A DNA stretch of 64,000 bases from Azotimanducus chitobiosivorans (GCA_965200235.1 OZ241339.1:248001-312000); one strand, 5' to 3'. Positions 17,856-27,588 are shown, counted from the first letter of the stretch. Translations and numbers: made by a program. The notes: generated by a model not told the origin, from the sequence alone.

Positions 17856-18860
17856 ATGCCTGTCAAGACGATGCGCGATGCGCTCAATGAAGCGCTGTTT
17901 CACGAGTTCGAGCGCGATCCGACGGTCTTTGCCATTGGCGAGGACATTGCTGGTGGGCGCGGCGGCACCGGCGAACTCGACTGCACGGGCGGTGTGTTCG
18001 GGGTCACGCGGGGCTTGCTGACGAAATTTGGCGAAGACCGCGTGCTTGATACGCCGATCTCCGAATCCGCCATTGTCGGCGCTGCCTCGGGTGCCGCGCT
18101 TGCTGGCATGAGACCTGTTGCCGAGATCATGTTTTCGTCGTTCATCGGCGTTTGCATGGATCAGATCATCAACCAAATGGCCAAATTCCGCTACATGTTC
18201 GGCGGCAAGAGCAAATGTCCGGTGGTCGTGCGCTTTGTCTGCGGCGCCGGCATGAGCGCTGCCGCGCAGCATTCGCACACTAACTATCAAATGATGACCT
18301 CGGTGCCGGGCCTCAAGGTCGTAGTGCCATCGAACGCCTATGATGCCAAGGGCTTGTTGATCCGCGCCATTCGCGACGACGATCCAGTGCTCTTTTTCGA
18401 GCACGTGATGCTCTTTCAAAGCGAGTGCGAAGTGCCCGATGAAGCTTACGAGATTCCTTTCGGCGAAGCCGCCATGCCGCGCGAGGGCGATGATGCGACG
18501 GTGGTTGCGTTTGGCAACATGGTCAACGTCTGCGCCGCCGCCATTGATGCGCTTGAGAACAAGGGTATCACCTGCGATCTCATTGATCCGCGCACCACAT
18601 CGCCGTTGGATGAAGAGACCATCCTTGAAAGCGTGGAAGCCACCGGTCGCCTTGTGGTGGTGGACGAATCGCCACCCCGATGCGGGCTCACCGCCGACAT
18701 TGCCGCCATGGTCGCGCAGAAGGCATTCACTGCACTCAAAGCGCCCATTCAACAGGTGACCGCGCCGCATACGCCGGTGCCCTTTGCGCCCGAGCTCGAG
18801 CGCGCGTATCTGCCGGATGCGGGCAAAGTCCAAGCGGCGATCGAAGCCACGCTCGCATGA
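17856..18860 (+). CDS. Thiamine-diphosphate dehydrogenase E1 beta (pyruvate/acetoin type)
   Basis: Partner of the preceding E1 alpha in an alpha2beta2 E1. The 334-residue protein has MRDALNEALFHEFERD, GEDIAGGRGG, DTPISESAIVGAASGAALAG and RFVCGAGMSAAAQHSHTNY, then the transketolase C-terminal domain with LIDPRTTSPLDEETI and VVVDESPPRCG. The ATG lies 35 bases after the E1 alpha stop; the stop overlaps the E2 start (ATGA). Confidence 0.92.
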   Translation: MPVKTMRDALNEALFHEFERDPTVFAIGEDIAGGRGGTGELDCTGGVFGVTRGLLTKFGEDRVLDTPISESAIVGAASGAALAGMRPVAEIMFSSFIGVCMDQIINQMAKFRYMFGGKSKCPVVVRFVCGAGMSAAAQHSHTNYQMMTSVPGLKVVVPSNAYDAKGLLIRAIRDDDPVLFFEHVMLFQSECEVPDEAYEIPFGEAAMPREGDDATVVAFGNMVNVCAAAIDALENKGITCDLIDPRTTSPLDEETILESVEATGRLVVVDESPPRCGLTADIAAMVAQKAFTALKAPIQQVTAPHTPVPFAPELERAYLPDAGKVQAAIEATLA

Positions 18861-20089
18861 GCGGGGCCATTCATGCCATCGCGGTGCCCAAGTGGGGCAT
18901 CGAGATGATCGAAGGCACGCTCAATGCCTGGCGCAAGGATGTCGGTGACGATGTTGCACTCGGCGAGGCCCTGCTTGAGCTAGAATCCGACAAGATCGTC
19001 AACACGCTCGAAGCGGGCGGCTCAGGGGTGTTGCGTCGGCAGCTTGCGGCACCCGGACAGACGCTTGAAGTAGGTGCGCTGCTCGGTATTATTGCGGGCG
19101 AAGATGTCGAAGATGCCGAAGTTGAATCCTTCATCGCCAAGTGGCAGGCGGCGGAGGCGGCGAAAGCCGGGCCGGCTGGCGCCAAGCAGGTTGAATCCGC
19201 AGCGCCAAAGCCTGAAGCCGCGCCACCCGCGCGATCGAATGCCGGAGCCGCTCAAGGCAACGTGCGCGTCAGCCCTGTTGTGCGCCGGCGCGCTGCGGAG
19301 CTTGGCCTTGACCTTAGCCAGGTGCGTGGTTCTGGGCGCGGCGGACGCATCACCAAGGAAGATGTCGAAGAGTTCGGGCAATCATCCGATTCGGAAGTAC
19401 TGGCAGCGCAAGCGCCATCCTACGACGAGCAGCCCTTGTCAGGTATGCGACGCACGATTGCAAGGCGTATGCAAGGCGCGAAGCAAGATATTCCGCATTT
19501 CTATTTGACCATTGACCTGCCGCTCGATGGCCTCAACGCGCACCGGGCGCGCCTCAACGAGGAAGCAGGCGCGCTGCGTGTTTCAGTCAATGACCTGTTG
19601 ATCTGGTGTATCGGCCAAGCGCTCAAGGCGGTGCCCGAAATCAATGTGCAATATGGCGAGAACGACACCATCCGGCAGTTCAGGCACGTTGATATTTCGG
19701 TGGGCGTTGCCACCGAGCGCGGACTCATCACGCCGGTGCTGCGATCAGCCCATTGCAAGAGTGCGCTGGAGATTGCAAGCGACATGGCCGTGCTTGCCGA
19801 GAAAGCCCGTGCTGGCAAGCTCAGCATGGATGAGATCGAGGGCGGCACCTTCACGCTCTCGAACCTCGGCATGATGGACGTGCGCGAGTTCGCGGCGATT
19901 ATCAACCCGCCGCAGGCCGCGATTCTCGCCGCAGGCAAGAGCGAGCAGCGCGTGGTCATTGAAGACGGCGAGATGTGCGTCCGCACACGCATGACAGTGA
20001 CGCTCTCTTGTGACCATAGGGTGGTTGATGGCGCTGTGGCCGCCAAGTTCTTGCAAAGCCTCACGCATCAGATTGCCAACTTGGGATAG
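18857..20089 (+). CDS. Dihydrolipoamide acyltransferase E2
   Basis: E2 core of the same complex; transfers the acyl group from lipoyl-lysine to CoA. The 410 residues contain one N-terminal lipoyl domain (PKWGIEMIEGTLNAW, lipoylated Lys at about residue 46 in LESDKIVNT), an alanine/proline linker, the peripheral E3/E1-binding domain (SPVVRRRAAELGLDLSQVRG), and the catalytic domain with SNLGMMDVREF and DHRVVDG. The KWGIEMIEGTLNAW type of lipoyl start is reminiscent of acetoin dehydrogenase AcoC, which hints at acetoin, but the evidence is weak. The ATG at 18857 is chosen for the coupled overlap and because the lipoyl domain begins there. Confidence 0.92.
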   Translation: MSGAIHAIAVPKWGIEMIEGTLNAWRKDVGDDVALGEALLELESDKIVNTLEAGGSGVLRRQLAAPGQTLEVGALLGIIAGEDVEDAEVESFIAKWQAAEAAKAGPAGAKQVESAAPKPEAAPPARSNAGAAQGNVRVSPVVRRRAAELGLDLSQVRGSGRGGRITKEDVEEFGQSSDSEVLAAQAPSYDEQPLSGMRRTIARRMQGAKQDIPHFYLTIDLPLDGLNAHRARLNEEAGALRVSVNDLLIWCIGQALKAVPEINVQYGENDTIRQFRHVDISVGVATERGLITPVLRSAHCKSALEIASDMAVLAEKARAGKLSMDEIEGGTFTLSNLGMMDVREFAAIINPPQAAILAAGKSEQRVVIEDGEMCVRTRMTVTLSCDHRVVDGAVAAKFLQSLTHQIANLG

Positions 20090-20137
20090 AATGAGCAGTT
20101 ACCCCGCAAGCTGATGGCATCAGGTTAGAACTTCCCC

Positions 20138-20386
20138 ATGGTCACGATCAGGCTGGCTCGCCACGGCGCGAAGAAGCGTCCCTTTTATCATCTGACGGTT
20201 GCCGACAGTCGTGCGCGCCGCGACGGACGCTTTGTCGAGCGCGTCGGCTACTTCAATCCGCTGGCGCGCGGTGATGAGCAATCGCTGCACGTGAATCAAG
20301 AGCGCATCGACTATTGGCTCAGCGTTGGGGCACAGCCGTCGGCGCGTGTCAAGCAGCTCTTGAAGTCCGCACGCAAACAGGCATAG
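20138..20386 (+). CDS. rpsP: 30S ribosomal protein S16
   Basis: 82 residues, MVTIRLARHGAKKRPFYHL, then RRDGRFVERVGYFNP and the C-terminal GAQPSARVKQLLK: canonical bS16. First gene of the conserved rpsP-rimM-trmD-rplS cluster. Confidence 0.98.
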   Translation: MVTIRLARHGAKKRPFYHLTVADSRARRDGRFVERVGYFNPLARGDEQSLHVNQERIDYWLSVGAQPSARVKQLLKSARKQA

Positions 20387-20452
20387 GCACGCCAAGCGCC
20401 GCACCAAACAAACGTCATCGCAAAGTCATATAAAACTTCATAATGCTGCGCC

Positions 20453-20968
20453 GTGCCCTTCAACGAACCTGTCATTGTCGGAAGATTTGGAGCGCCTTAC
20501 GGAATTAAGGGCTGGCTGCGGGTCACTTCGTTCACCGACCCAGCCGATAATATCCGCAACTACCGGCCTTGGCTCGTTGATTTCGGCGCTGGCTTGGGAG
20601 AGATCACCCTCATCAATTTTCGCGCCCTGTCAAAGGGATTCGCAGTGCATGTCGAAGGTGTCGCTGACCGAGAAGCGGCCATCGACTGGCGCGGCCGCGA
20701 GATTTCGGTGGCTGCCGACCAGTTGCCCGAAGTTGCCGCGGATGAAATCTATTGGAAAGACCTGATCGGACTCGCCGCAAGCACGCCGGATGGTACGCCG
20801 ATTGGTCGTGTGTCACAGCTATTGCCCGCCGGCTCCCATGATGTCCTCGTGATCGACCGCGAGGCTTGCGAGGCGCCCATCATGGTGCCGTTTCATCGCG
20901 AGTATGTGCGTCAGGTCGACCTTGACCAGGGCAAGCTCGTCGCCGACGTGTCGGGATTTGAGGATTAG
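20453..20968 (+). CDS. rimM: 16S rRNA processing/maturation protein RimM
   Basis: 171-residue assembly factor for the 30S head domain. N-terminal RimM beta-barrel: IVGRFGAPYGIKGWLRVTSF; C-terminal PRC-barrel: IYWKDLIGLAA...GRVSQLLPAGSHDVLVI and VPFHREYVRQVDLDQG. GTG at 20453 gives the family-standard start; no ATG fits. It lies between rpsP and trmD as in most bacteria, five bases before trmD. Confidence 0.96.
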   Translation: MPFNEPVIVGRFGAPYGIKGWLRVTSFTDPADNIRNYRPWLVDFGAGLGEITLINFRALSKGFAVHVEGVADREAAIDWRGREISVAADQLPEVAADEIYWKDLIGLAASTPDGTPIGRVSQLLPAGSHDVLVIDREACEAPIMVPFHREYVRQVDLDQGKLVADVSGFED

Positions 20969-20973
20969 CCCCT

Positions 20974-21717
20974 ATGTGGATTGGCATTGTCAGTCTATTT
21001 CCCGAGATGTTCCGCGCCGTGATGCAGTACGGATTGGTGTCGCGGGCGCTCGCTGCGGGGCATCTCGATATACGTTTGGCAAACCCCAGAGATTTCGCGG
21101 CTGATAAGCACCGCACGGTCGACGATGCACCTTACGGCGGCGGCCCCGGTCAAGTGATGATGGCAGAACCCCTTGCGCAAGCCGCAGAGAGCTTGGCCGC
21201 CAGGACGCACACTGCACCAAGGCGAATCTACCTGACCCCTGAGGGCAGGCCGCTGAACCAGCAGGTTGTTGAAGAGCTCGTTGTGTGCGATTCGCTCATC
21301 CTCATTGCCGGCCACTACGAAGGCATCGATGAGCGCTTGCGCACGAACGCGTGTGACGATGAAGTGTCTATCGGCGACTATGTGCTCTCCGGCGGCGAAT
21401 TGCCTGCGATGGTCTTGGTCGATGCGCTCGCGCGCAGGATTCCCGGCGTGCTCGGCAACGCCGAGTCGCTCGCGCATGAATCCTTCACAGCAGGCAGACT
21501 TGAAGGTGCGCACTACACGCGGCCGCGTCTCTGGCGCGGTGAAACCGTGCCAGAGACACTTCTTTCTGGCGACCACGCGGCGGTTGAGTCGTGGCGCGCG
21601 CGCTCGGCATTCAAGCGTACCTACGAGCGGCGACCGGAACTGTTCAAGGGTCGGCCACTCGATGCACACGAAACCACATTCATTGAAGATCTACAAAAAG
21701 GAGGCGATCATGCGTAG
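20974..21717 (+). CDS. trmD: tRNA (guanine-N1-)-methyltransferase TrmD
   Basis: 247-residue SPOUT methyltransferase making m1G37 in tRNA. Signatures: MWIGIVSLFPEMFRAV, DDAPYGGGPGQVMMAEP, ALIAGHYEGIDERL-like IAGHYEGIDERL, and the knot region IGDYVLSGGELPAMVL. Its end overlaps the rplS start by eight bases. Confidence 0.97.
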   Translation: MWIGIVSLFPEMFRAVMQYGLVSRALAAGHLDIRLANPRDFAADKHRTVDDAPYGGGPGQVMMAEPLAQAAESLAARTHTAPRRIYLTPEGRPLNQQVVEELVVCDSLILIAGHYEGIDERLRTNACDDEVSIGDYVLSGGELPAMVLVDALARRIPGVLGNAESLAHESFTAGRLEGAHYTRPRLWRGETVPETLLSGDHAAVESWRARSAFKRTYERRPELFKGRPLDAHETTFIEDLQKGGDHA

Positions 21718-22060
21718 GAACAAGGCAGTTGAATCGGTGGAAGCGCCGCAGCTTCGCGGGGACATCCCTGATTTCGGCGCAGGCGATACCCTCGTTGTGG
21801 ATGTCCGCGTGCGCGAAGGCAGCCGCGAGCGCATTCAGGCGTTCGAAGGCGTGGTCATCGGCAAACGCAATCGCGGCCTCAACTCGTCCTTCACGGTGCG
21901 CAAAATTTCGCACGGGGTAGGGGTTGAGCGCACCTTTCAAACGCACAGCCCGCTGATTGAATCGATCAAGGTGAAGCGGCGTGGCGATGTGCGGCGCGCT
22001 AAGCTCTACTACCTTCGCGAGCGTCGCGGACGCGCCGCCCGCATCAAGCAAAAAGTATAG
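21710..22060 (+). CDS. rplS: 50S ribosomal protein L19
   Basis: 116 residues with IPDFGAGDTLVVDVRV, RIQAFEGVVIGKRN, GVGVERTFQTHSPLI and KLYYLRERRGRAARI: canonical bL19. ATG at 21710 lies five bases after AAGGAGG and overlaps trmD. Confidence 0.97.
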   Translation: MRRNKAVESVEAPQLRGDIPDFGAGDTLVVDVRVREGSRERIQAFEGVVIGKRNRGLNSSFTVRKISHGVGVERTFQTHSPLIESIKVKRRGDVRRAKLYYLRERRGRAARIKQKV

Positions 22061-22077
22061 TTATTTGATCAGCGCCA

Positions 22078-22962
22078 ATGACGACCAGCCTCGTTGATCG
22101 CTTTCTCGATCAAGTCTGGTTGACCAAGGGGCTGTCGCAAAATACACTCGATGCCTATCGGCGCGACCTCCGCGCTTTCGAGGGTTGGCTCGGCGAAGCC
22201 AACTTGACCGATGTGACGGCATCAAGCCTTTTGGACTATCTAGCGATGCGCCACCGAGCAGGCATCTCGGCGCGCACCTCGGCACGCGAATTGTCCACAT
22301 TCCGTGCGTTCTACGGGTACCTCGTTCGCGAACACCTGATGAACGATGATCCGACGAGTGCCATTCCCCTGCCCAAGCTTGGCAAGTACCTGCCCGCGAC
22401 GCTCTCCGAGGCAGAGGTTGAGCGCCTGCTCGCGGTGCCGAACGTGGACACGCCGCGCGGACTGAGAGACCGCGCCATGCTCGAACTCATGTACGCGACC
22501 GGATTACGAGTCTCGGAGCTCGTCGGCCTCAAGCTCACCAACCTCAATCTGCGGCAAGGCGTGGTGCGCGTCGACGCAGGCAAGGGCGGCAAGGACCGCT
22601 TGGTGCCAATCGGTGAACTCGCGATGGATTGGGCGTTACGCTATCTTGACCAGGCGCGAGCGCTGCTTCTTGGTGAGCACGCCAGCGATGTGCTGTTTCC
22701 CGGTCGGCACGGCGCGTCCATGACCCGCCAGACCTTTTGGCACGCCATCAAGCGTCACGCGCTCGCCGCTGGCATCGCACGGTCTATTTCGCCGCACGTG
22801 CTGCGCCATGCATTCGCAACGCATCTGCTCAATCACGGTGCTGATCTGCGCTCGGTGCAAATGATGCTCGGCCACTCGGATCTCTCCACCACCCAGATCT
22901 ATACGCACGTTGCGGCGACTCGATTGAAAACACTGCACGAGGCGCACCATCCGCGCGCGTGA
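22078..22962 (+). CDS. xerD: Site-specific tyrosine recombinase XerD
   Basis: Chromosome-dimer resolution recombinase acting at dif with XerC. The 294 residues have the N-terminal SAM-like core-binding domain (FLDQVWLTKGLSQNTLDAYRR) and a catalytic domain with all six residues: Arg in ATGLRVSEL, Lys in GKGGKDR, His/Arg in HVLRHAFATHLL, His in LGHSDLSTT and the Tyr in IYTHVA. The C-terminal LHEAHHPRA is the XerD-type ending, distinguishing it from XerC. Confidence 0.95.
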   Translation: MTTSLVDRFLDQVWLTKGLSQNTLDAYRRDLRAFEGWLGEANLTDVTASSLLDYLAMRHRAGISARTSARELSTFRAFYGYLVREHLMNDDPTSAIPLPKLGKYLPATLSEAEVERLLAVPNVDTPRGLRDRAMLELMYATGLRVSELVGLKLTNLNLRQGVVRVDAGKGGKDRLVPIGELAMDWALRYLDQARALLLGEHASDVLFPGRHGASMTRQTFWHAIKRHALAAGIARSISPHVLRHAFATHLLNHGADLRSVQMMLGHSDLSTTQIYTHVAATRLKTLHEAHHPRA

Positions 22963-23019
22963 TTGCGTCCCCTTCGTGGTAGCATCGCCGCTTGAATTAT
23001 CTGACCGGGAGCGGGTCTC

Positions 23020-24543
23020 GTGGAATCGTTCGATGTCATTATTGTCGGCGGAGGTCTTTCCGGCGTTGGCACGGCATGCCATTTGCGGGAAAAGTGCCCC
23101 GGCAAGTCCTTTGTCATCCTTGAAGGCCGCGAACGTCTCGGCGGTACGTGGGACTTGTTCCGCTATCCGGGCATTCGATCAGACAGCGACATGCACACCC
23201 TCGGGTTCAACTTCAAGCCATGGAAGGAAGCCAAGTCAATCGCAGACGGACACTCGATCTTGAAGTACATCAAGGAGACCGCCGAAGAATTTGACCTCGG
23301 CGGACATGTCCGCTATCAGCATATGGTGACAGGCGCTTCATGGGATACCAAGAGCGCATCGTGGGTGGTTGAGGCCAAGTGCGGCGAGACGGGTGCAGCC
23401 TTGCGGTTTCGCGCCAGGATGTTAAGCATGTGCAGCGGCTACTACAGCTACAGCGAATGGCACGATCCTGAATTCAAGGACAGAGACACGTACCAAGGCG
23501 ACATACTGCATCCGCAAGCTTGGCCGGACGAATACGACTACGCGGGCAAGCGCGTGCTCGTGATAGGCAGCGGCGCGACCGCCATGACGATCGTGCCAGC
23601 CATGGCCGATGGCGGCGCCGAGGTCACCATGGTGCAGCGCTCGCCAACCTATGTGGTGTCGCGGCCAGATCAAGACAAGATCGCCAACTTTCTGCGCAAG
23701 ATGCTGCCGGAGCGAACGGCCTATGCGCTCACGCGCTTGAAGAATATTCTCCTGTCGCGTTACTTCTATCACCAGTGCATGACGCACCCTGAGAAGGTCC
23801 GCGAAAAGCTCATCGGATTCGTGCGCAAGCACCTCGGCCCCGACTACGACACGGACACGCACTTCTCGCCCAAGTACAACCCGTGGGAGCAGCGCATGTG
23901 CCTGATTCCCAACGCCGATCTCTTTCGTACCATCAACGAAGGCAAGGTGAACGTCGTCACCGATGGCATTGAGCGCTTTACTGAGAAAGGCCTGCGTTTG
24001 ATCTCAGGTCAAGAACTCGAAGCCGACATCATTGTTACGGCGACCGGCCTCAAGCTGCGCGTGCTCGGCGGCGTGCAATTCAAAGTTGACGGCCGCGACA
24101 TTGATTTTTCCGAGACGTTCACCTACAAAGGTTTGATGTATTCGGATGTTCCCAATCTAGTGCAGACCTTTGGCTATATCAACGCCTCTTGGACGCTGCG
24201 CTCAGACCTCACCGCCGAATATCTGTGCCGGCTCGTCAATCATATGGACGCAACGCAAGTTCGGCAATGCACGCCGCGCCTTCGCGAAGAAGACAAGGGC
24301 ATGCCGGAGCGTTCGTGGATCGAGAACTTCTCTTCTGGCTACATGCAGCGCTCGATGCATCTCTTCCCGAAGCAGAGCGACCGTGCGCCGTGGCACAATC
24401 CGCAGCGCTATGCGCTCGACAAGAAGATGATACGGCACGGTGCGCTCGAAGACGGGACGCTTGTCTTCGATAATCCTGCGGGCGCATCGAACGAAGCCGA
24501 AGTCATTGATCTCGCGCTCGCTGGCGATCGTAAAGCCGCGTAG
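23020..24543 (+). CDS. Flavin-containing / Baeyer-Villiger-type monooxygenase
   Basis: 507-residue class B flavoprotein monooxygenase. FAD-binding VIIVGGGLSGVGTACHL with GGTWDLFRYPG, the fingerprint YQGDILHPQAWP (matching FxGxxxHxxxWP with Tyr for Phe), and the NADPH fold VLVIGSGATAMTIVPAMA. Substrates could be ketones, cyclic or terpenoid compounds. GTG at 23020 follows GGGAGCGG. The C-terminal WIENFSSGYMQRSMHLFPKQ region is typical of this subgroup. Confidence 0.9.
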   Translation: MESFDVIIVGGGLSGVGTACHLREKCPGKSFVILEGRERLGGTWDLFRYPGIRSDSDMHTLGFNFKPWKEAKSIADGHSILKYIKETAEEFDLGGHVRYQHMVTGASWDTKSASWVVEAKCGETGAALRFRARMLSMCSGYYSYSEWHDPEFKDRDTYQGDILHPQAWPDEYDYAGKRVLVIGSGATAMTIVPAMADGGAEVTMVQRSPTYVVSRPDQDKIANFLRKMLPERTAYALTRLKNILLSRYFYHQCMTHPEKVREKLIGFVRKHLGPDYDTDTHFSPKYNPWEQRMCLIPNADLFRTINEGKVNVVTDGIERFTEKGLRLISGQELEADIIVTATGLKLRVLGGVQFKVDGRDIDFSETFTYKGLMYSDVPNLVQTFGYINASWTLRSDLTAEYLCRLVNHMDATQVRQCTPRLREEDKGMPERSWIENFSSGYMQRSMHLFPKQSDRAPWHNPQRYALDKKMIRHGALEDGTLVFDNPAGASNEAEVIDLALAGDRKAA

Positions 24544-24553
24544 GCTCACGGGA

Positions 24554-25178
24554 TCAAGGGCCGAGGCAGCCGATTGGGACGATGCTGACACTATCGTGCC
24601 GCTCGACGGCGTAGCCGTTCGCCGTCATGACGATCAGCTTTGCGGGCGCGCTTGTGCGCTCAACATCCACGCGGTCTCGCAGTCGCAAAAGGCTCTTGGC
24701 AGCTTGATCGATGGCCTCGCCGCCGCCGAGCTTGACCTTGATCGGCAGCCATTGCCCGGCGGCCGTTTGGACAATCGCATCGACCTCAAGTCCCGTGTTG
24801 TCCCGATAGTGGTAGACCTCGGCATCGTTGCGCGAGGCATAGATGCGCAGGTCGCGCACCACCAGCGACTCAAATAATAGTCCGAGAAACTGCGGGTCGC
24901 GGCGAATCGCGTCGGGTGATGTGCGCAACGCGGCAACGGCAATCGAAGGGTCGGTGAAGTGTCTTTTGGCGGCTCGGCGAAGGCGGGTGCGCGAACGAAG
25001 GTGCGGCGCGAAAGGCGCTTGGTTCTCGATCACGAACAGGCGCTCAAGCGCACGCAGATATTCGCTTAATTTTTGCGCCTTGACCAGATCAAGATCGCCT
25101 CCAACGTCTCTCGCAAGCGTAGCAATGGACACCGGCGTTGCGATGTTGCGCGCGAGCGCGAGTGAGTTTCCATAGAAT
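24554..25178 (-). pseudogene. DUF4143-domain remnant of an AAA ATPase
   Basis: The minus strand encodes about 200 residues of the C-terminal half of the ATPase family carrying DUF4143 (YGNSLALARNIATPV, LARDVGG, LSEYLRALERLFVIE, FTDPSIAVAAL, LFESLVVRDLRIYA, DNTGLEVDAIV). The N-terminal AAA domain is absent: the homologous reading begins where the downstream ggt gene starts on the other strand. In the nuclease-like tail the usual EVK is IKVKLGG, so a key acidic residue is changed. A GTG at 25132 could start a shortened protein but the gene is most likely a truncated relic. Confidence 0.7.
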
Positions 25179-26891
25179 GTGCGTTTGATTTTTCGGTGCC
25201 TTCACGTGTTCCGTTGCTTCTGCTTCTTCATTGCCTTCTCGACGAGCGCATTCGTGTGTGCGAGTGAACCCGTCACCGGCTCACGCATCGTCGTCGCTTC
25301 CAATTCCGTCATTGCTTCTGAAGCCGGGGCGCTGATGATCGAGCAAGGTGGCAATGCCGTCGATGCGGCTGTCGCCACTGGTTTCGCGCTCGCTGTCACG
25401 CATCCTTCGGCAGGCAATCTTGGCGGCGGCGGCTTCATGGTGATTCGCCTCGCGGACGGCAGCTTCGTAGCCAACGACCATCGCGAGATGGCGCCCGCCA
25501 AAGCGACGCGCGATATGTTCGTGAACGCGGCAGGCGAAATGATCCCCGATCTCTCAACGCAATCCCACCTGTCCGCGGGCGTGCCAGGCACTGTCGCAGG
25601 GCTCATCGATGTGCTTGATCGACACGGCAATCTCTCTCTTGCCGAAGTCATCGCGCCAGCGATCGCGCTTGCCGAAGAAGGGTTTGTGGTAAGTGAAGAG
25701 CTTGCCCGCACCATGAACCGGCATATCGAGCGGTTCTCGCGCTTTCCCGCTGGCACGGCTAAATTCACCAATGATGGGACGCCCTACGCTGCTGGCGACC
25801 TGTGGCGGCAGCCAGACCTCGCGGCAACGCTGAAACGCATCGCTGCGCATGGCAAGGCTGGCTTCTATGCGGGCACAACCGCAGACTTGATTGTCGCCGA
25901 AATGGAGCGTGGCGGCGGCCTGGTTTCGCATGACGACCTCGCGCGCTACAAGTCGGTATGGCGCGAACCCGTCAAGGCGCGCTACGGCGACTATGCGATT
26001 CACGCCATGCCGCCGCCGTCTTCCGGCGGCGTGCTGCTCATTCAGATGCTCAACATGCTTGCTGGCAAGCGCCTCGCCGAATCCGGATTCAACACAAGCG
26101 CGACCGCGCACGCCATGATCGAAGCTGAGCGGCGCGCCTATGCCGACCGCGCCACCCACCTCGGCGACCCCGACTTCTACAACGTGCCTGTCGTGCAGTT
26201 GATCGACCCGGACTACGCGCGCGAGCGCTTCGCCGACTTCGATCCGAACCGCGCCACGCCCTCAAGCACGGTCAAGGCTGGCACATGGCATGAAGGCGCG
26301 GATACCACGCATATTTCGGTGATCGATGGCGAAGGCAACGCGGTCGCCTACACCACGACAATCAACCTCTCCTACGGATCGGGCATCGTTGTTGAAGGCG
26401 CGGGCTTTCTTCTCAATAACGAAATGGACGATTTCGCCGCCGCGCCCGATGTGCCCAACGCCTTTGGGCTGCTTGGCAACGATGCCAACGCCGTCGCGCC
26501 GGCAAAGCGCATGCTGAGCTCCATGACGCCAGCCATCGTGACCAACGATGATGACGACTTCATTTTTGTCACCGGTTCGCCCGGCGGCAGCACCATCATC
26601 ACCACCGTCATGCAAGTCGTGCTGAACATCATCGAGCACGGCATGTCAGTGGGCGAAGCTGTGGTCGCGCCGCGATTTCATCACCAGTGGCAGCCTGATC
26701 GAATCGTCCACGAGCGCGATGCTTTTGACGAAGCCGTCATCGAGCAACTCAAAGCGAGGGGGCACGAAGCCTTCTATCCAGTGCCAGCGCATTGGGGCGG
26801 CATCGGCTGCGCGAATTCAGTGGCCAAGGTCGGCGCGGCGCTGCAAGGCTTTCCCGACCCTCGAAGGGACACGGGCGCAGCAGGCTTGTAG
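25179..26891 (+). CDS. ggt: Gamma-glutamyltranspeptidase, secreted
   Basis: 570-residue N-terminal-nucleophile hydrolase that cleaves glutathione and transfers gamma-glutamyl groups. The start (GTG at 25179) gives a signal peptide, hydrophobic FRCFCFFIAFSTSAFVCA, so it is periplasmic. Signatures: IEQGGNAVDAAVATGFAL, GGGGFMVI, the autocleavage/catalytic Thr in DTTHISVIDGEGNAV, GSGIVVEGAGFLLNNEMDDF region and GSPGGSTIITTV. No good ribosome site is visible. The methyltransferase gene follows after two bases. Confidence 0.93.
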   Translation: MRLIFRCLHVFRCFCFFIAFSTSAFVCASEPVTGSRIVVASNSVIASEAGALMIEQGGNAVDAAVATGFALAVTHPSAGNLGGGGFMVIRLADGSFVANDHREMAPAKATRDMFVNAAGEMIPDLSTQSHLSAGVPGTVAGLIDVLDRHGNLSLAEVIAPAIALAEEGFVVSEELARTMNRHIERFSRFPAGTAKFTNDGTPYAAGDLWRQPDLAATLKRIAAHGKAGFYAGTTADLIVAEMERGGGLVSHDDLARYKSVWREPVKARYGDYAIHAMPPPSSGGVLLIQMLNMLAGKRLAESGFNTSATAHAMIEAERRAYADRATHLGDPDFYNVPVVQLIDPDYARERFADFDPNRATPSSTVKAGTWHEGADTTHISVIDGEGNAVAYTTTINLSYGSGIVVEGAGFLLNNEMDDFAAAPDVPNAFGLLGNDANAVAPAKRMLSSMTPAIVTNDDDDFIFVTGSPGGSTIITTVMQVVLNIIEHGMSVGEAVVAPRFHHQWQPDRIVHERDAFDEAVIEQLKARGHEAFYPVPAHWGGIGCANSVAKVGAALQGFPDPRRDTGAAGL

Positions 26892-26893
26892 CT

Positions 26894-27562
26894 GTGGAGA
26901 GCTCGTTTTGGCTTGAACGCTGGCAGTCAAATCAGCTCGGCTGGCACCAGCAGCACATCAACGCCTCGCTGCGTGCGCATTGGCCGAGCCTTGACTTGGC
27001 GTCAAGCGCCAAGGTATTTGTGCCTTTGTGCGGCAAGTCGCTCGACATGGGCTACCTCGCCTCGATCGGGCATGATGTGCTCGGCTGCGAGCTGTCCGGC
27101 ATCGCCGCCGAAGCCTTCTTCACCGACGCCGGCATCACGCGAGATCATCGGCAGGAGGGATGTTTTGTGCGGCATCAAGGCGCCGGTGTCACCATCCTTG
27201 AAGGGGATCTGTTCAATCTCGACAGCGCTCTGCTCGCAGGTGTCTCAGGCGTCTTCGACCGCGGTGCGCTCATTGCGCTGCCGCCCGAGATGCGCACTCG
27301 CTATGTCGCGCACATGATGCGCGTGCTGCCGAGAAATACGCAGACATTGCTCATCTCACTCGAATACGACCAGTTGCGCACCAGCGGTCCGCCTTTCTCG
27401 GTTCTTGAATCGGAAGTTCACGACCTCTACGGCGCGCTACATCGTGTCGAGCTGCTCTCAAGCGAAGCGACCCAAGAAATACCGCCGAGATTCTCGGAAG
27501 TTGGACTCGGCGGCCTGTCAAGTCCCGTGTGCCAGAAGGTCTGGAAGATCGTCTGCCGGTAG
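26894..27562 (+). CDS. tpm: Thiopurine S-methyltransferase family protein
   Basis: 222-residue SAM-dependent methyltransferase; family members methylate thiopurines, selenium or tellurium species. Starts (GTG at 26894) SFWLERWQSNQLGWHQQ, followed by VFVPLCGKSLDMGYLA and GCELSGIAAEAFF, the hallmark TPMT N-terminal pattern, then GVFDRGALIALPPEMR. The start lies two bases after the ggt stop, implying an operon. Confidence 0.93.
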   Translation: MESSFWLERWQSNQLGWHQQHINASLRAHWPSLDLASSAKVFVPLCGKSLDMGYLASIGHDVLGCELSGIAAEAFFTDAGITRDHRQEGCFVRHQGAGVTILEGDLFNLDSALLAGVSGVFDRGALIALPPEMRTRYVAHMMRVLPRNTQTLLISLEYDQLRTSGPPFSVLESEVHDLYGALHRVELLSSEATQEIPPRFSEVGLGGLSSPVCQKVWKIVCR

Positions 27563-27588
27563 TCGGTGCGATGGCGGGACTGACCACA

